Shown one piece after another: positions 16,404 to 24,665 of a stretch of DNA of 64,000 nt. The notes under the pieces were generated by a model. That model ran no database searches, was not told the DNA's origin, and saw nothing but the letters and a program-made list of their open reading frames with translations. The translations under genes and the position numbers were made by a program. Source of the stretch: Kribbella jiaozuonensis (GTDB lineage: Bacteria > Actinomycetota > Actinomycetes > Propionibacteriales > Kribbellaceae); NCBI RefSeq assembly GCF_005233875.1, contig NZ_SZPZ01000003.1, positions 676,489-740,488 of the forward strand. Reading direction: 5' to 3'. Numbering within the stretch: the stretch's first letter is position 1; the number at the start of each line of letters is the position of its first letter.

Positions 16404-18263
16404 TCAGAAGGCGGACTCCGGGAGGTCCATCACGTCCAGATCGGTGAGCTCGGCCTTGACCCGCTCGGCCCGGACCGACGGCATCGTGCTGCGGACGAAC
16501 CACTGCGCGGCCGCCACCTTGCCGGCGTAAAAGTCCTGGTCAGCAGGGGAAAGCTCGCCGCCCAGCCGGTCCAGCGCGACCTCGGCCTGGCGGAGCATCA
16601 GCCACGAGCAGACCACGTCACCGAGGACGAACAGCAGCCGTGAGGTGTTCAGGCCGACCTTGTAGACGTTGCGCGGGTCGCCGTTCTCCGCCTGGGGGTT
16701 GCTGGCCATCAGGGCCTGCCCCATGATGCCCAGGATCTTCTGGGTGTCCTCGAGGCCCTTCGCGAGCAGCCCGCGCTCCTCCTTCAGCCGGCCGTTGCCT
16801 GCCTCGGAAGCGACAAATGCCTGCACCTGCTCGGCCAGATGGCCCAGTGCCTTGCCCTGGTCCTTGATGATCTTCCGGAAGAACAGGTCCTGACCCTGGA
16901 TCGCGGTCGTGCCCTCGTAGAGGGTGTCGATCTTCGCGTCCCGCACGTACTGCTCGATCGGGTAGTCCTGCAGGAAGCCGGACCCGCCGAACGTCTGCAG
17001 CGACTCGGTGCCGAGCAGCGTCCACGACTTCTCCGAGCCGTACCCCTTCACCAGCGGCAGCAGCAGGTCGTTGACCCGCTCGGCGAGGTCGTCGTGCTCA
17101 CCGGCGTACCGCGCCTGCTCGGCCCGGTCCTGGTACGTCGCGGTGAACAGCACCAGCGCCCGCAGCGCCTCGGCGTACGCCTTCTGCGTCATCAGCGAAC
17201 GCCGTACGTCGGGGTGGTGGGTGATCGTGACCCGCGGCGCGTCCTTGGCCGGCTGCGTCAGGTCCGCGCCCTGCACCCGCTCCTTGGCGTACTCGAGCGC
17301 GTTCAGGTAGCCGGTGGACAGCGTGGCGATCGCCTTCGTGCCGACCATCATCCGCGCGTACTCGATCACCTGGAACATCTGTGCGATGCCGTCGTGCACC
17401 TCGCCGAGCAGCCAGCCCTTCGCGGGTACGCCGTCGCCGAAGGTGATCTCGCAGGTCGTGGAGACCTTGATGCCCATCTTCTTCTCGACGTTCGTGACGA
17501 AGGCGCCGTTGCGCTCACCCGTCAGCTCACCGGTCTCGAGGTCGAAGTCGTACTTCGGAACCACGAAAAGGCTCAGGCCCTTGGTACCCGGACCGCCGAC
17601 GCCCTCGACGCCCTGCGGTCGCGCGAGCACCAGGTGGACGATGTTCTCGGTCAGGTCGTGCTCGCCCGAGGTGATGAACCGCTTGACGCCCTCGATGTGC
17701 CAGCTGCCGTCCTCCTGCAGCGTGGCCTTGGTGCGGCCGGCGCCGACGTCGGAGCCGGCGTCCGGCTCGGTCAGCACCATGGTGGCGCCCCAGCCGCGCT
17801 CGATGATGTGGTGCGCGATCTTCTTGTCGCGGTCGACGCCGTTGCGCCACAGGACGTGCGCGAAATTCGGGCCGGCGGCGTACATGTGCACCGGCGGGTT
17901 GGCGCCGAGCACCAGCTCGGCGGCGGCCCAGCGCAGCGACGGCGGGGTCGGCTGACCTCCGAGCTCAGCCGGCAGCTCGAGCTTGAACCACTCGGCGTCC
18001 ATGTAGGCGTGGTAGCTCTTCTTGAACGCCTCGGGCATCCGGACCTCGTGCGCCTCCGGGTCGAAGACCGGCGGATTCCGGTCGGCCTCCCCGAACGACT
18101 CGGCCAGCTCGTGCTTGGCCAGCCGGTCGATCTCCGCGAGCACCTCGCGGGCGGTGTCGACGTCCATGTCGGCATACGGGCCCTGACCGAGCACGTCGCC
18201 GCGGCCCAGGACCTCGAGCAGGTTGAACTCGATATCCCGCAGATTCGACTTGTAGTGGCTCAC
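16404..18263 (-). CDS. Acyl-CoA dehydrogenase (long actinobacterial form)
   Basis: FAD enzyme of 619 residues catalysing the first step of beta-oxidation and passing electrons to ETF. Motifs include TEPDAGSDVGAGRTKA (flavin/substrate loop), FITSGEHD, the ALNYA-like helix and LYEGTTAIQGQDL, where the Glu is at the catalytic-base position of this class. The length matches the 600-residue group with an extra C-terminal domain. The GTG at 18263 is supported by AAGGGAG and by the conserved SHYKSNLRDIEFNL start. The frame stays open far upstream, but that part is antisense to the phosphatase. EtfD, the likely electron exit, is encoded at 44.7 kb. Confidence 0.92.
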   Translation of the reverse strand: MSHYKSNLRDIEFNLLEVLGRGDVLGQGPYADMDVDTAREVLAEIDRLAKHELAESFGEADRNPPVFDPEAHEVRMPEAFKKSYHAYMDAEWFKLELPAELGGQPTPPSLRWAAAELVLGANPPVHMYAAGPNFAHVLWRNGVDRDKKIAHHIIERGWGATMVLTEPDAGSDVGAGRTKATLQEDGSWHIEGVKRFITSGEHDLTENIVHLVLARPQGVEGVGGPGTKGLSLFVVPKYDFDLETGELTGERNGAFVTNVEKKMGIKVSTTCEITFGDGVPAKGWLLGEVHDGIAQMFQVIEYARMMVGTKAIATLSTGYLNALEYAKERVQGADLTQPAKDAPRVTITHHPDVRRSLMTQKAYAEALRALVLFTATYQDRAEQARYAGEHDDLAERVNDLLLPLVKGYGSEKSWTLLGTESLQTFGGSGFLQDYPIEQYVRDAKIDTLYEGTTAIQGQDLFFRKIIKDQGKALGHLAEQVQAFVASEAGNGRLKEERGLLAKGLEDTQKILGIMGQALMASNPQAENGDPRNVYKVGLNTSRLLFVLGDVVCSWLMLRQAEVALDRLGGELSPADQDFYAGKVAAAQWFVRSTMPSVRAERVKAELTDLDVMDLPESAF

Positions 18264-18273
18264 AGAAGCTCCC

Positions 18274-18297
18274 TTACTCACGAGTAACTTAAGTATA
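18274..18297 (-). promoter_or_regulatory. Promoter with palindromic operator for the acyl-CoA dehydrogenase
   Basis: On the minus strand TATACT (18297-18292) is a good -10. Just downstream, at the expected start of transcription, TTACTC (18274-18279) and GAGTAA (18282-18287) form a perfect palindrome with a two-base centre. Size and place suit a TetR-type fatty-acid regulator encoded elsewhere. A near match lies before etfD. Confidence 0.65.
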
Positions 18298-18338
18298 TAC
18301 CCGTCAGTAATGAGGGCAAAGGGGGTTTGCTGTGACCT

Positions 18339-18857
18339 GTGACCAGGCTGATATACGAGACCCACTCGACCACTGTCGACAACGAACGCGGAATCGCGAC
18401 CGGATGGCTGCCGGGACAGTTGTCCGAGCGCGGGCAGCGGGAGTCGCGCGAGCTCGGGCTGCGGCATGCGGACGTCGACGTCGTCTTCAGCTCGGACCTG
18501 CATCGCGCGGTGCGGACCGTCGAGCTGTCCGGACTGACGGTGCCGCACCTGCGGGACTGGCGCTTGCGTGAGTGCAACTACGGCGAGCTGAACGGTGCGC
18601 CGGTGGAGGCGCTCGAACCGAGGGCCGAGCGCGTCCAGACTCCGTTCCCCGGCGGTCAGAGCTACACCGACGTCCTCGAGCTGACGCGTGCGTTCCTCGA
18701 GGACGTCAAGCGCTGGTACGGCGATGGCACTGTCCTGGTGGTTGCCCACTCGGCCAACCGATGGGCGTTGGAACATCTGCTGGGGAGCGGGCAACCGTTG
18801 GAGAAATTGCTGATGGGGCCGTTCAACTGGCAGCCCGGCTGGACCTACGCCTTGTAG
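18339..18857 (+). CDS. Histidine phosphatase superfamily protein
   Basis: Cytoplasmic protein of 172 residues with a phosphoglycerate-mutase fold. The usual RHG motif is replaced by ETHST, so the phospho-accepting histidine is kept while the neighbouring arginine is lost. A later VVAHSANRWALEHL segment gives the second catalytic histidine, and SSDLHRAVRT matches the core arginine region. Activity is therefore plausible but the substrate is unknown. It is divergent from the acyl-CoA dehydrogenase, sharing a 75-base intergenic region, and its 3' end overlaps the convergent GH18 gene by 13 bases. Confidence 0.8.
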   Translation: MTRLIYETHSTTVDNERGIATGWLPGQLSERGQRESRELGLRHADVDVVFSSDLHRAVRTVELSGLTVPHLRDWRLRECNYGELNGAPVEALEPRAERVQTPFPGGQSYTDVLELTRAFLEDVKRWYGDGTVLVVAHSANRWALEHLLGSGQPLEKLLMGPFNWQPGWTYAL

Positions 18858-19759
18858 ACGGTCGCGCTGCCGTACAGCTTCTGCGTGAACGACGTCATGT
18901 ACGACGACGTGTCCGCCTCGGTCAGGTTGTAGGTGAGGAAGACGCCGTACCCCTCGCTGACCGTTCGCTGGGCGAGGCTCGCGGCGGTCGATGAGCTGGT
19001 GGCGGTGTAGGAGATGGCGGCCGGTGAGAGGCGGGACTTCTCGCTGGGGCCGACCGGGACGCCCCACGTGCCGTAGTACGGGTTCCAGGCGTAGTTGAAG
19101 GTCTCCGCGATGCTCTGGCCGTTGTACGACAGGCGATCCGCGGCCGGGCCGATGTCGTAGAGCGTGATCAGCTTGTTCGGGAGTTTGGCGCGGAGGGCCT
19201 GGACCAGATAGACGAACGAGAAGTCGTTCGGCTGGCCGGTGCCGTTGTTGCCGTACTCCGCGTACTCGTCGTCGAAGTCGATGCCGTCCAGGCCGTACTG
19301 GTTGACCGCGTCGGCGAGCTGCTGCGCGAACGCGTCGGCGGCGGCCTGGTTCGGGAAGTTCGCGAAGCCGGCGCCCTGGTGGTTGCCGAGGATCGACAGC
19401 AGGACCTTGATGCCCTTCTGCTGCAGCGGGCGGACCTGGGTGGCGACGTTGTTCAGGACGTTGGTCACCTGGTCGTTGAAGAACAGGTACGCGTTCGAGC
19501 CGTCGTAGTTGATGTTCGCCGCGAAGATCACCGCGACGTCGATCACCTGCGCGCCGCCGTTCGCCAGCGTGTACTTGCCGGCGCTCAGCATGCTGTGGTC
19601 GTTGACCTCGATGTACGCGACGGTGACCGGGCCGGTCTTCTGCGCGCGGCGGCACTTTGGCGCGGCCTCGGCGGGCAGCGCGGCACCGGTGGCGGCCGCG
19701 GCGGTGCCGGCGGCCAGGGCTGACAACAGGGTCCTTCGTTTCATGAGTGGTGAGCTCAT
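18845..19759 (-). CDS. Secreted GH18 endo-beta-N-acetylglucosaminidase (EndoH-like)
   Basis: Exported enzyme of 304 residues with an N-terminal signal containing KRRTLLSALAAG (Tat-like). The GH18 motif DGIDFDDE is clear; its last Glu is the acid/base. The following YAEYGNNGTGQPNDFSF and the overall length match EndoH-type enzymes, which cleave between the two core GlcNAc residues of N-glycans. GAGGAG eight bases upstream supports the ATG at 19759. It stands alone, with a long inverted repeat in its promoter region. Confidence 0.9.
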   Translation of the reverse strand: MSSPLMKRRTLLSALAAGTAAAATGAALPAEAAPKCRRAQKTGPVTVAYIEVNDHSMLSAGKYTLANGGAQVIDVAVIFAANINYDGSNAYLFFNDQVTNVLNNVATQVRPLQQKGIKVLLSILGNHQGAGFANFPNQAAADAFAQQLADAVNQYGLDGIDFDDEYAEYGNNGTGQPNDFSFVYLVQALRAKLPNKLITLYDIGPAADRLSYNGQSIAETFNYAWNPYYGTWGVPVGPSEKSRLSPAAISYTATSSSTAASLAQRTVSEGYGVFLTYNLTEADTSSYMTSFTQKLYGSATVYKA

Positions 19760-19786
19760 CCGATCGACTCCTCGTCAAAGGTGGGC

Positions 19787-19870
19787 GGTGTCGCTATATC
19801 GGTTAAGTACCGGTCGCCGCGGGGCGATTGGCCCAGGCGGCGACAGGAGATAAACCGGTATAGCGACACC
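19787..19870. repeat. 84-base nested inverted repeat upstream of the GH18 gene
   Basis: Outer arms GGTGTCGCTATATCGGTT (19787-19804) and its complement at 19853-19870 match at 17 of 18 positions. Inside lie GTCGCCGC (19813-19820) and GCGGCGAC (19837-19844), a second perfect stem. The whole region can fold into one long hairpin or cruciform. It sits between the stop of the sigma-linked gene and the start of GH18, both on the minus strand, so it could be a terminator, a paired operator or a small repeat element. Confidence 0.75.
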
Positions 19871-19905
19871 GATCATCGATCGGGGCCAAACCCGGTGTCA
19901 AGGGT

Positions 19906-21261
19906 TCACGACAACGGTACGACGTCCGTCGTGCCGCCGGCCTCGACCTTCACCTCGGCGCGGCTGCCGGCCGGTACCAGGAGCGCGTTCGAGCGCGCCG
20001 GGCTCCACGTGCCGCCGTCGTACCGGTAGGAGAGTTGCGCGTCCTTGCGGGCAACGGCCCAGCCCTGGTTGTCGGGGAGTTTGATCGCGACCGGGAGCGC
20101 GGTCGCTGCGTCCGGTACGCCGCCCCCGACGATCCTGAGGTTGCCGGTCTTCGGCTTGAGTACGGCGTACAGGTGGGTCGGGTCGTTGTCGAGCGCCTGC
20201 TCGCCGAGGTACACCGCGGTCCCGTTGGTGGTGACGCCGTACCCGGTCCAGATCGAGAACGCGGTGCTGTTCGCGTTCGGGTCGCTGACCTTTCCGATGG
20301 CGTCGTTGAAAAGCTCGTTCGCCTTCGAGCGCAGCTTGTTGGCGCCGTCGCTCATCGGCCAGAGCCCGTCGCTCTCCTGCGCGAAGTCCGACCAGAGGCG
20401 GTTCTCCGGCGTCTCGGTCATCGCGGGGCCGGTGTACAGGACCGAGAGGGACGAGAAGGCGGTGCCCGGCATCCGGTTGATCTTCAGGTCGTCGACCTTC
20501 TGGCCGGCCGGCAGCTTCACGATCGCCACGCGGTCGCGGAACGTCAGCTGGTTGTAGGTGCGCTTGACCGAGCCGTCCTCGGCGTACGTCCGGCCCAGCG
20601 ACAGGCCGATCGGCTTGCCGGGCATCTGGAGAGCGACCAGTGCTTTGGTGCCGTCCTTCTCGACCACGAACGCGGTCTGCTGGGACGCGCCCGGGACCGG
20701 GTAGTCGTCGCCGAGGACGGTCGGCTTGCCGTCCTTCCCGTCGCCGACGTACCCGACCAGCGCCGCGACGCCCTCGTGGTACAGCTGCACGTCGGAGTGG
20801 TTGCGGAGGTCGGAGTTCTCGACCACGATCGCGGCCCGGCCGCCCGGCGTGTTGCCGGCCCAGGCGACCTTCGCGTCGCCCTGCATGTGGTTGAAGATGC
20901 CGCGGTCGTGGTTGATCGACCTGCCGTGCGAGGACCGCCAGGCCTCGAGCACCTGCCGGAGGTATGCCGTGTCGCCGGCCAGGTCGCCCCGGGTCGGACC
21001 GTTCATCAGGAACGCGTACGGGTCGCCCTCGCCGGGGCGGGATGCGACCGGCGGATCGGACCGGTGGTCGAGGACGGCCGGAGCGGTGACCGCGACCCCG
21101 CCGACGACAACAGTCGTCAGTGCGATCGCTCCGGCGGCGAGGAAGCGGCGGCGCCGGAGTCGGCGAGCCCCGCCGGCCCGGGCGCGGTCGAGCAGGTCGG
21201 ACGGGGCCTCGACGCTGTCGACGTCGGCGCTCAGTCGCTGCTTGAGTTCGGTCTCGGTCAT
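19906..21261 (-). CDS. Sigma-factor-linked membrane-anchored protein
   Basis: Protein of 451 residues encoded by an ATGA overlap after the sigma factor. It has a short acidic cytoplasmic N-terminus (about 40 residues), an RRLRRRR basic stretch, one transmembrane helix (about 44-66) and a large extracytoplasmic domain of unknown fold. The arrangement resembles anti-sigma or co-regulated partner proteins of TIGR02983-type sigma factors, though no zinc HxxxCxxC anti-sigma motif is seen. It may sequester the sigma factor or be a co-transcribed target. The frame runs open upstream to 21546, but that portion is a shadow of the sigma gene. Confidence 0.78.
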   Translation of the reverse strand: MTETELKQRLSADVDSVEAPSDLLDRARAGGARRLRRRRFLAAGAIALTTVVVGGVAVTAPAVLDHRSDPPVASRPGEGDPYAFLMNGPTRGDLAGDTAYLRQVLEAWRSSHGRSINHDRGIFNHMQGDAKVAWAGNTPGGRAAIVVENSDLRNHSDVQLYHEGVAALVGYVGDGKDGKPTVLGDDYPVPGASQQTAFVVEKDGTKALVALQMPGKPIGLSLGRTYAEDGSVKRTYNQLTFRDRVAIVKLPAGQKVDDLKINRMPGTAFSSLSVLYTGPAMTETPENRLWSDFAQESDGLWPMSDGANKLRSKANELFNDAIGKVSDPNANSTAFSIWTGYGVTTNGTAVYLGEQALDNDPTHLYAVLKPKTGNLRIVGGGVPDAATALPVAIKLPDNQGWAVARKDAQLSYRYDGGTWSPARSNALLVPAGSRAEVKVEAGGTTDVVPLS

Positions 21262-21755
21262 CGGAGTCCTTCCAGGATGGCGGGTTCGGTGATCAGGCGG
21301 AGCCGGTCCAGTGCGCGGGACGTCTGGCTCTTCACGGTGCCGAGTGAGCACCCGAGCGCGTCGGCGGTCTGGGCCTCGGTGAGGTCTTCGTAGTACCGGA
21401 GCACGATCACGGCGCGCTGCCGCGGCGGGAGCTCCTGCAGGGCGGTGATCAGCTGGTCGCGGACGGCGTGGTCCTCGGCCCCGTCGGGCGTCGGCCGGTC
21501 GTGGTCGGCGAGCGCGACCTCGGGTTTGCGGCCCTTGCTGCGCCACCGGTTCGCGGCGAGGTTGGCCAGGGTCCGGCGGGCGTACGCGTCCGGTGCGCTG
21601 TGGATCCGCCGCCAGGCGACATACACCCGCTCGTACATCTCCTGGACGAGATCCTCGGCCGCCGACCGGTCGCCGACCAGCAGCACGGCGGTCCGCAGCA
21701 GCCGGGTCGAGCTGCCCCGGACGAAGTCGTCGAAATCATCACCCCGCGTGACCAT
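21258..21755 (-). CDS. SigE-family (TIGR02983-type) ECF RNA polymerase sigma factor
   Basis: Sigma factor of 165 residues with region 2 (about 10-75, LVGDRSAAEDLVQEMYERVY) and region 4 (about 105-160, LPPRQRAVIVLRYYEDLTEAQ then GCSLGTVKSQTSRAL). The ATG at 21755 is supported by GAGGAGGGG upstream; the longer frame to 21875 would run through the promoter. It directs core polymerase to envelope-stress-like promoters; the regulon is unknown. A matching ECF promoter lies upstream, so autoregulation is likely. It overlaps its partner gene by four bases. Confidence 0.92.
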   Translation of the reverse strand: MVTRGDDFDDFVRGSSTRLLRTAVLLVGDRSAAEDLVQEMYERVYVAWRRIHSAPDAYARRTLANLAANRWRSKGRKPEVALADHDRPTPDGAEDHAVRDQLITALQELPPRQRAVIVLRYYEDLTEAQTADALGCSLGTVKSQTSRALDRLRLITEPAILEGLR

Positions 21756-21787
21756 CCACCCCTCCTCGGTGATCGTTCTCGTAGTCA

Positions 21788-21818
21788 GATAGACACCGGC
21801 GCAGACCGGAAGGTTGCA
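21788..21818 (-). promoter_or_regulatory. ECF-type promoter of the sigma operon
   Basis: On the minus strand TGCAACC (21818-21812) is followed after 17 bases by GTCTATC (21794-21788). AACC and GTC elements at this distance are typical of ECF sigma promoters and suggest the sigma factor transcribes its own operon. Confidence 0.65.
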
Positions 21819-21889
21819 TTGCCCGGGTCGCGGCGTGGCGGCGTTGTGAATGAAGATGGACGCTCCGACCGCCATCGACGGGAGTTGAT

Positions 21890-23041
21890 ATGCGAGTGAT
21901 CGGGCTGATGTCCGGTACGTCGTACGACGCCATCGACGCCGCCGCCGCTGACCTGCGGCTGGACGGCGACGTGCTGGTGCTGACGCCGCTGGGCATGCTC
22001 AGCCAGCCGTACCCGCCCGAGCTGCGGGCGGCGGTCGCGGCCTCGTTGCCGCCGGCATCGACGACGGTCGAGCAGGTGTGCCGGCTGGACACCGGGATCG
22101 GGCAGGCGTTCGCCGCGGTGGCCCGGCAGGCGGTCGAGCAGCTGTGCGGCGGGTACGCCGATCTGATCGTGTCGCACGGGCAGACGGTGTTCCACTGGGT
22201 CGACGACGGAACGGTGCGCGGGACGCTGCAGCTCGGGCAGCCGGCATGGATCGCGGAGGCGACCGGCGTACCGGTGGTGTCGGACCTGCGGGCGCGGGAC
22301 GTGGCGGCGGGCGGGCAGGGTGCGCCGCTGGTGAGCATCATCGACGTGCTGTGGTTGCGCGGGCGTCCCGGCGTACCGGTGGCTCTGAATCTCGGCGGGA
22401 TCGCGAACATCACCGTCGTCCACGGCGAACCGGTTGCCTTCGACACCGGTCCGGCGAATGCGCTGATCGACGCCGTGGTGACCGAGCTGACCGGGCGGCC
22501 GTTCGACGCGGACGGGGTGATGGCGGCGCGGGGTCAGGTGCATGAGGAACTGCTCGGTCGGCTGCTGGCGGAGCCGTACTACGCGCGGCCGGCGCCGAAG
22601 TCGACCGGGAAGGAGCTGTTCAACCTGGCCTATGTCGCGCGCGCGATGGAGGGGCTGCCGGAGATCCCGGCGGAGGATCTGGTCGCCACCGTGACCACGC
22701 TGACCGCCCGGACGGTCGCGGACGCCGTACGGCGCTATGGCGGCACGGAGGTGGTCGCATCAGGTGGCGGGATCCAGAACCCGGCGCTAATGCATCTGCT
22801 GGCGGACGAGCTGGAGATTCCGGTCCGGACCACGGATGAGCTCGGCATGCCGTCGGCGGCGAAGGAGGCGTACGCGTTCGCCGTACTCGGGTTTCTGAGC
22901 GTGCACGGCCTCGGCGGGACGGTGCCGAGCTGCACCGGCGCGAGGCATTCCAGCGTGCTCGGATCGGTCACACCCGGGCTCAGCGGACTGCCCACGATTA
23001 CCGGTGAGGCACGACCTCCGATGCGCCTTCTGGTGCAGTGA
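21890..23041 (+). CDS. anmK: Anhydro-N-acetylmuramic acid kinase
   Basis: Enzyme of 383 residues that hydrolyses and phosphorylates 1,6-anhydro-MurNAc to MurNAc-6-phosphate in peptidoglycan recycling. The N-terminus GLMSGTSYDAIDAA is the family ATP/sugar-site signature, with Ala in place of the usual Gly after the Asp. Further motifs include the SHGQTVFHW segment (the catalytic Asp of the family is in the following region), NLGGIANIT, FDTGPANALID and VVASGGGIQNP. GGGAG precedes the ATG. It is divergent from the sigma operon. Confidence 0.94.
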   Translation: MRVIGLMSGTSYDAIDAAAADLRLDGDVLVLTPLGMLSQPYPPELRAAVAASLPPASTTVEQVCRLDTGIGQAFAAVARQAVEQLCGGYADLIVSHGQTVFHWVDDGTVRGTLQLGQPAWIAEATGVPVVSDLRARDVAAGGQGAPLVSIIDVLWLRGRPGVPVALNLGGIANITVVHGEPVAFDTGPANALIDAVVTELTGRPFDADGVMAARGQVHEELLGRLLAEPYYARPAPKSTGKELFNLAYVARAMEGLPEIPAEDLVATVTTLTARTVADAVRRYGGTEVVASGGGIQNPALMHLLADELEIPVRTTDELGMPSAAKEAYAFAVLGFLSVHGLGGTVPSCTGARHSSVLGSVTPGLSGLPTITGEARPPMRLLVQ

Positions 23042-23056
23042 CCGCACACTAGAGCT

Positions 23057-23575
23057 GTGACGAGGATGTTCGTGGTGACAGGGGCACCCGGATCGGGGAA
23101 GACGACAGTGGTGCCGGAGCTGGTGCGGCTCAGCCCGGGGAACCTGGTCGTGATGGACATGGACGAGCTGCTCGACGACAACGGACGGCTGCTCGGGATC
23201 GACATCGCGAGCCCGACCGCGGCGCCGATCTGGCCGGCGTACAACGCGCTCTGGTTGCGGATCACGGAGCTGATCAGACGGTCCGGGATCCCGGTGCTGC
23301 TGCTCTCCCCGCTGCTGCCGTCCGAGCTGCCGGAAGGCCGCTGGCTGCATCTGGACTGCCCGGACGCCGTACGGCGGAAGCGGCTGGCCGGGCGTGGTTG
23401 GCCGGAGGCGGAGATCAAGGAGGCGCTGGCGGACGCGGCCGAGATCCGCAAGCACGTACCGCGGTCGGTGCGCGGTGACGTCTCGCCGGAGCGGTCGGCG
23501 AAGAGCATCCTGGACTGGATCCGGGGCGAGCGGTTCGGCAAGACGCTCAGCCTGTGGGGCCGGCTCCGGAGTTGA
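23057..23575 (+). CDS. P-loop AAA/kinase-like ATP-binding protein
   Basis: Protein of 172 residues beginning with VVTGAPGSGKTT, a perfect Walker A motif at about residues 5-16. VVMDMDELL at about 31-39 may be the Walker B or substrate-binding aspartates. Size and layout match small nucleoside-, sugar- or antibiotic-kinase-like proteins of the zeta/AAA group. The substrate is unknown. It begins 15 bases after anmK and may be co-transcribed; a link to cell-wall sugars is only positional. Confidence 0.78.
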   Translation: MTRMFVVTGAPGSGKTTVVPELVRLSPGNLVVMDMDELLDDNGRLLGIDIASPTAAPIWPAYNALWLRITELIRRSGIPVLLLSPLLPSELPEGRWLHLDCPDAVRRKRLAGRGWPEAEIKEALADAAEIRKHVPRSVRGDVSPERSAKSILDWIRGERFGKTLSLWGRLRS

Positions 23576-23609
23576 CCTTCGAGTTGGTTCAGGGATCAGG
23601 GTCGGGGCC

Positions 23610-24665
23610 ATGAGGCTGACGATCAGTGAGTTTGCGCGGGTGGTGGGGCTGGCACCGAGCGCCCTGCGGTTCTACGACGACTGCGGGCTGCTGCCACCCG
23701 CCTTCGTGGACGCGGCCAACGGCTACCGGTACTACGACCGCTCGCAACAACCCCGAGCCCGCCTGCTCCGCGACCTCCGCGAGATCGACCTGCCACTCCC
23801 CGAGGTCCGCATCGCCCTGGACGCCGACCCGGCCGAGGTCGCGGACCTGGTCCGCTCCCACCTCCGCACCCTCGAAGCCAAGTCCACCGCCACCCGGGCC
23901 GCAGCCGAGCGCCTCCTCACCCAACTCGTCTCCCACCGAACAACCGCGGTGATAGGAGGCCCGGAACTGGCCAGCGCGATCCGCCAGGTAGCACCAGCCG
24001 CAGCAGGGCCCTCGGGCGGGCACGCTGCCTCGGCGGGTGGAGTTGGGGCGGGCGAGTTGGAGTTCGTGTTGAGCTGCGTGCTGATCGAGTTGTCGCCTGA
24101 GGAGATCACGTTTGTGGCGACTGATAGGTATCGGTTGGCAGTGCGGACCGTTCGGCCGGTGGAGTTCGGTGGGGTGGCAGGGCGAGTGCTGGTGCGGGCT
24201 GAGGAGTTGGCTGGGGTTGCTCGGTGGGCCGCGGCGGGGGATGTGGTCCGGGCGGAGGTGGACGGCGGGCTCAGACTCGTGCGGGGTGACGAGTCGCGGG
24301 AGTTGGCGGTTGTCGATGCCGAGTTTCCGGCGTACCAGCAGATTCTGGACGGGTTGACGCCGCCGGCTTGCCGGGTGGTGGTGGATCGGGTGGGGCTGCT
24401 CGACGTGCTGGTCGGCCGGGATGTGGTTGCTTTTGACATCGACTCCGAGAGCCTGCGGATCGGTGACGAGGTGAAGCTCGACGCGATCGGGTCCGGGGCG
24501 GTGCGGGTCGGGTTCACCGCGAGTCTGCTTGCCGCGGCGCTGGAGGCGAGTGTCGGGCCGGACGTGTTGCTCGAGATCTGTGAGCCGGCGCGGCCGGTCG
24601 TCGTACGGTCGGCCGACCAGGGTACGTTCACCACGCTCGTCATGCCTGTCCGGCTGGACGGGTGA
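23610..24665 (+). CDS. MerR regulator fused to DNA sliding-clamp (DnaN-like) domains
   Basis: Protein of 351 residues. Residues 1-70 are a MerR winged helix: LTISEFARVVGLAPSALRFY, then GYRYYDRSQ. A helical dimerisation segment runs to about 120. From about 125 to the end the sequence matches domains 2 and 3 of the DNA polymerase III beta clamp: SCVLIELSPEEITFVATDRY-RLAVR and the terminal TTLVMPVRL are clamp hallmarks, while clamp domain 1 is replaced by the MerR part. The ATG at 23610 is chosen because the helix-turn-helix starts there. A GTGA overlap couples it to an MFS exporter. It probably senses a ligand that binds sliding clamps; that is inference. Confidence 0.88.
   Translation: MRLTISEFARVVGLAPSALRFYDDCGLLPPAFVDAANGYRYYDRSQQPRARLLRDLREIDLPLPEVRIALDADPAEVADLVRSHLRTLEAKSTATRAAAERLLTQLVSHRTTAVIGGPELASAIRQVAPAAAGPSGGHAASAGGVGAGELEFVLSCVLIELSPEEITFVATDRYRLAVRTVRPVEFGGVAGRVLVRAEELAGVARWAAAGDVVRAEVDGGLRLVRGDESRELAVVDAEFPAYQQILDGLTPPACRVVVDRVGLLDVLVGRDVVAFDIDSESLRIGDEVKLDAIGSGAVRVGFTASLLAAALEASVGPDVLLEICEPARPVVVRSADQGTFTTLVMPVRLDG

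Noticed and set aside
18264..19778. N-terminal extension of the acyl-CoA dehydrogenase frame to 1124 residues
   Set aside because: The extra part is out of frame with the GH18 gene and antisense to the phosphatase; family start and ribosome site are at 18263.
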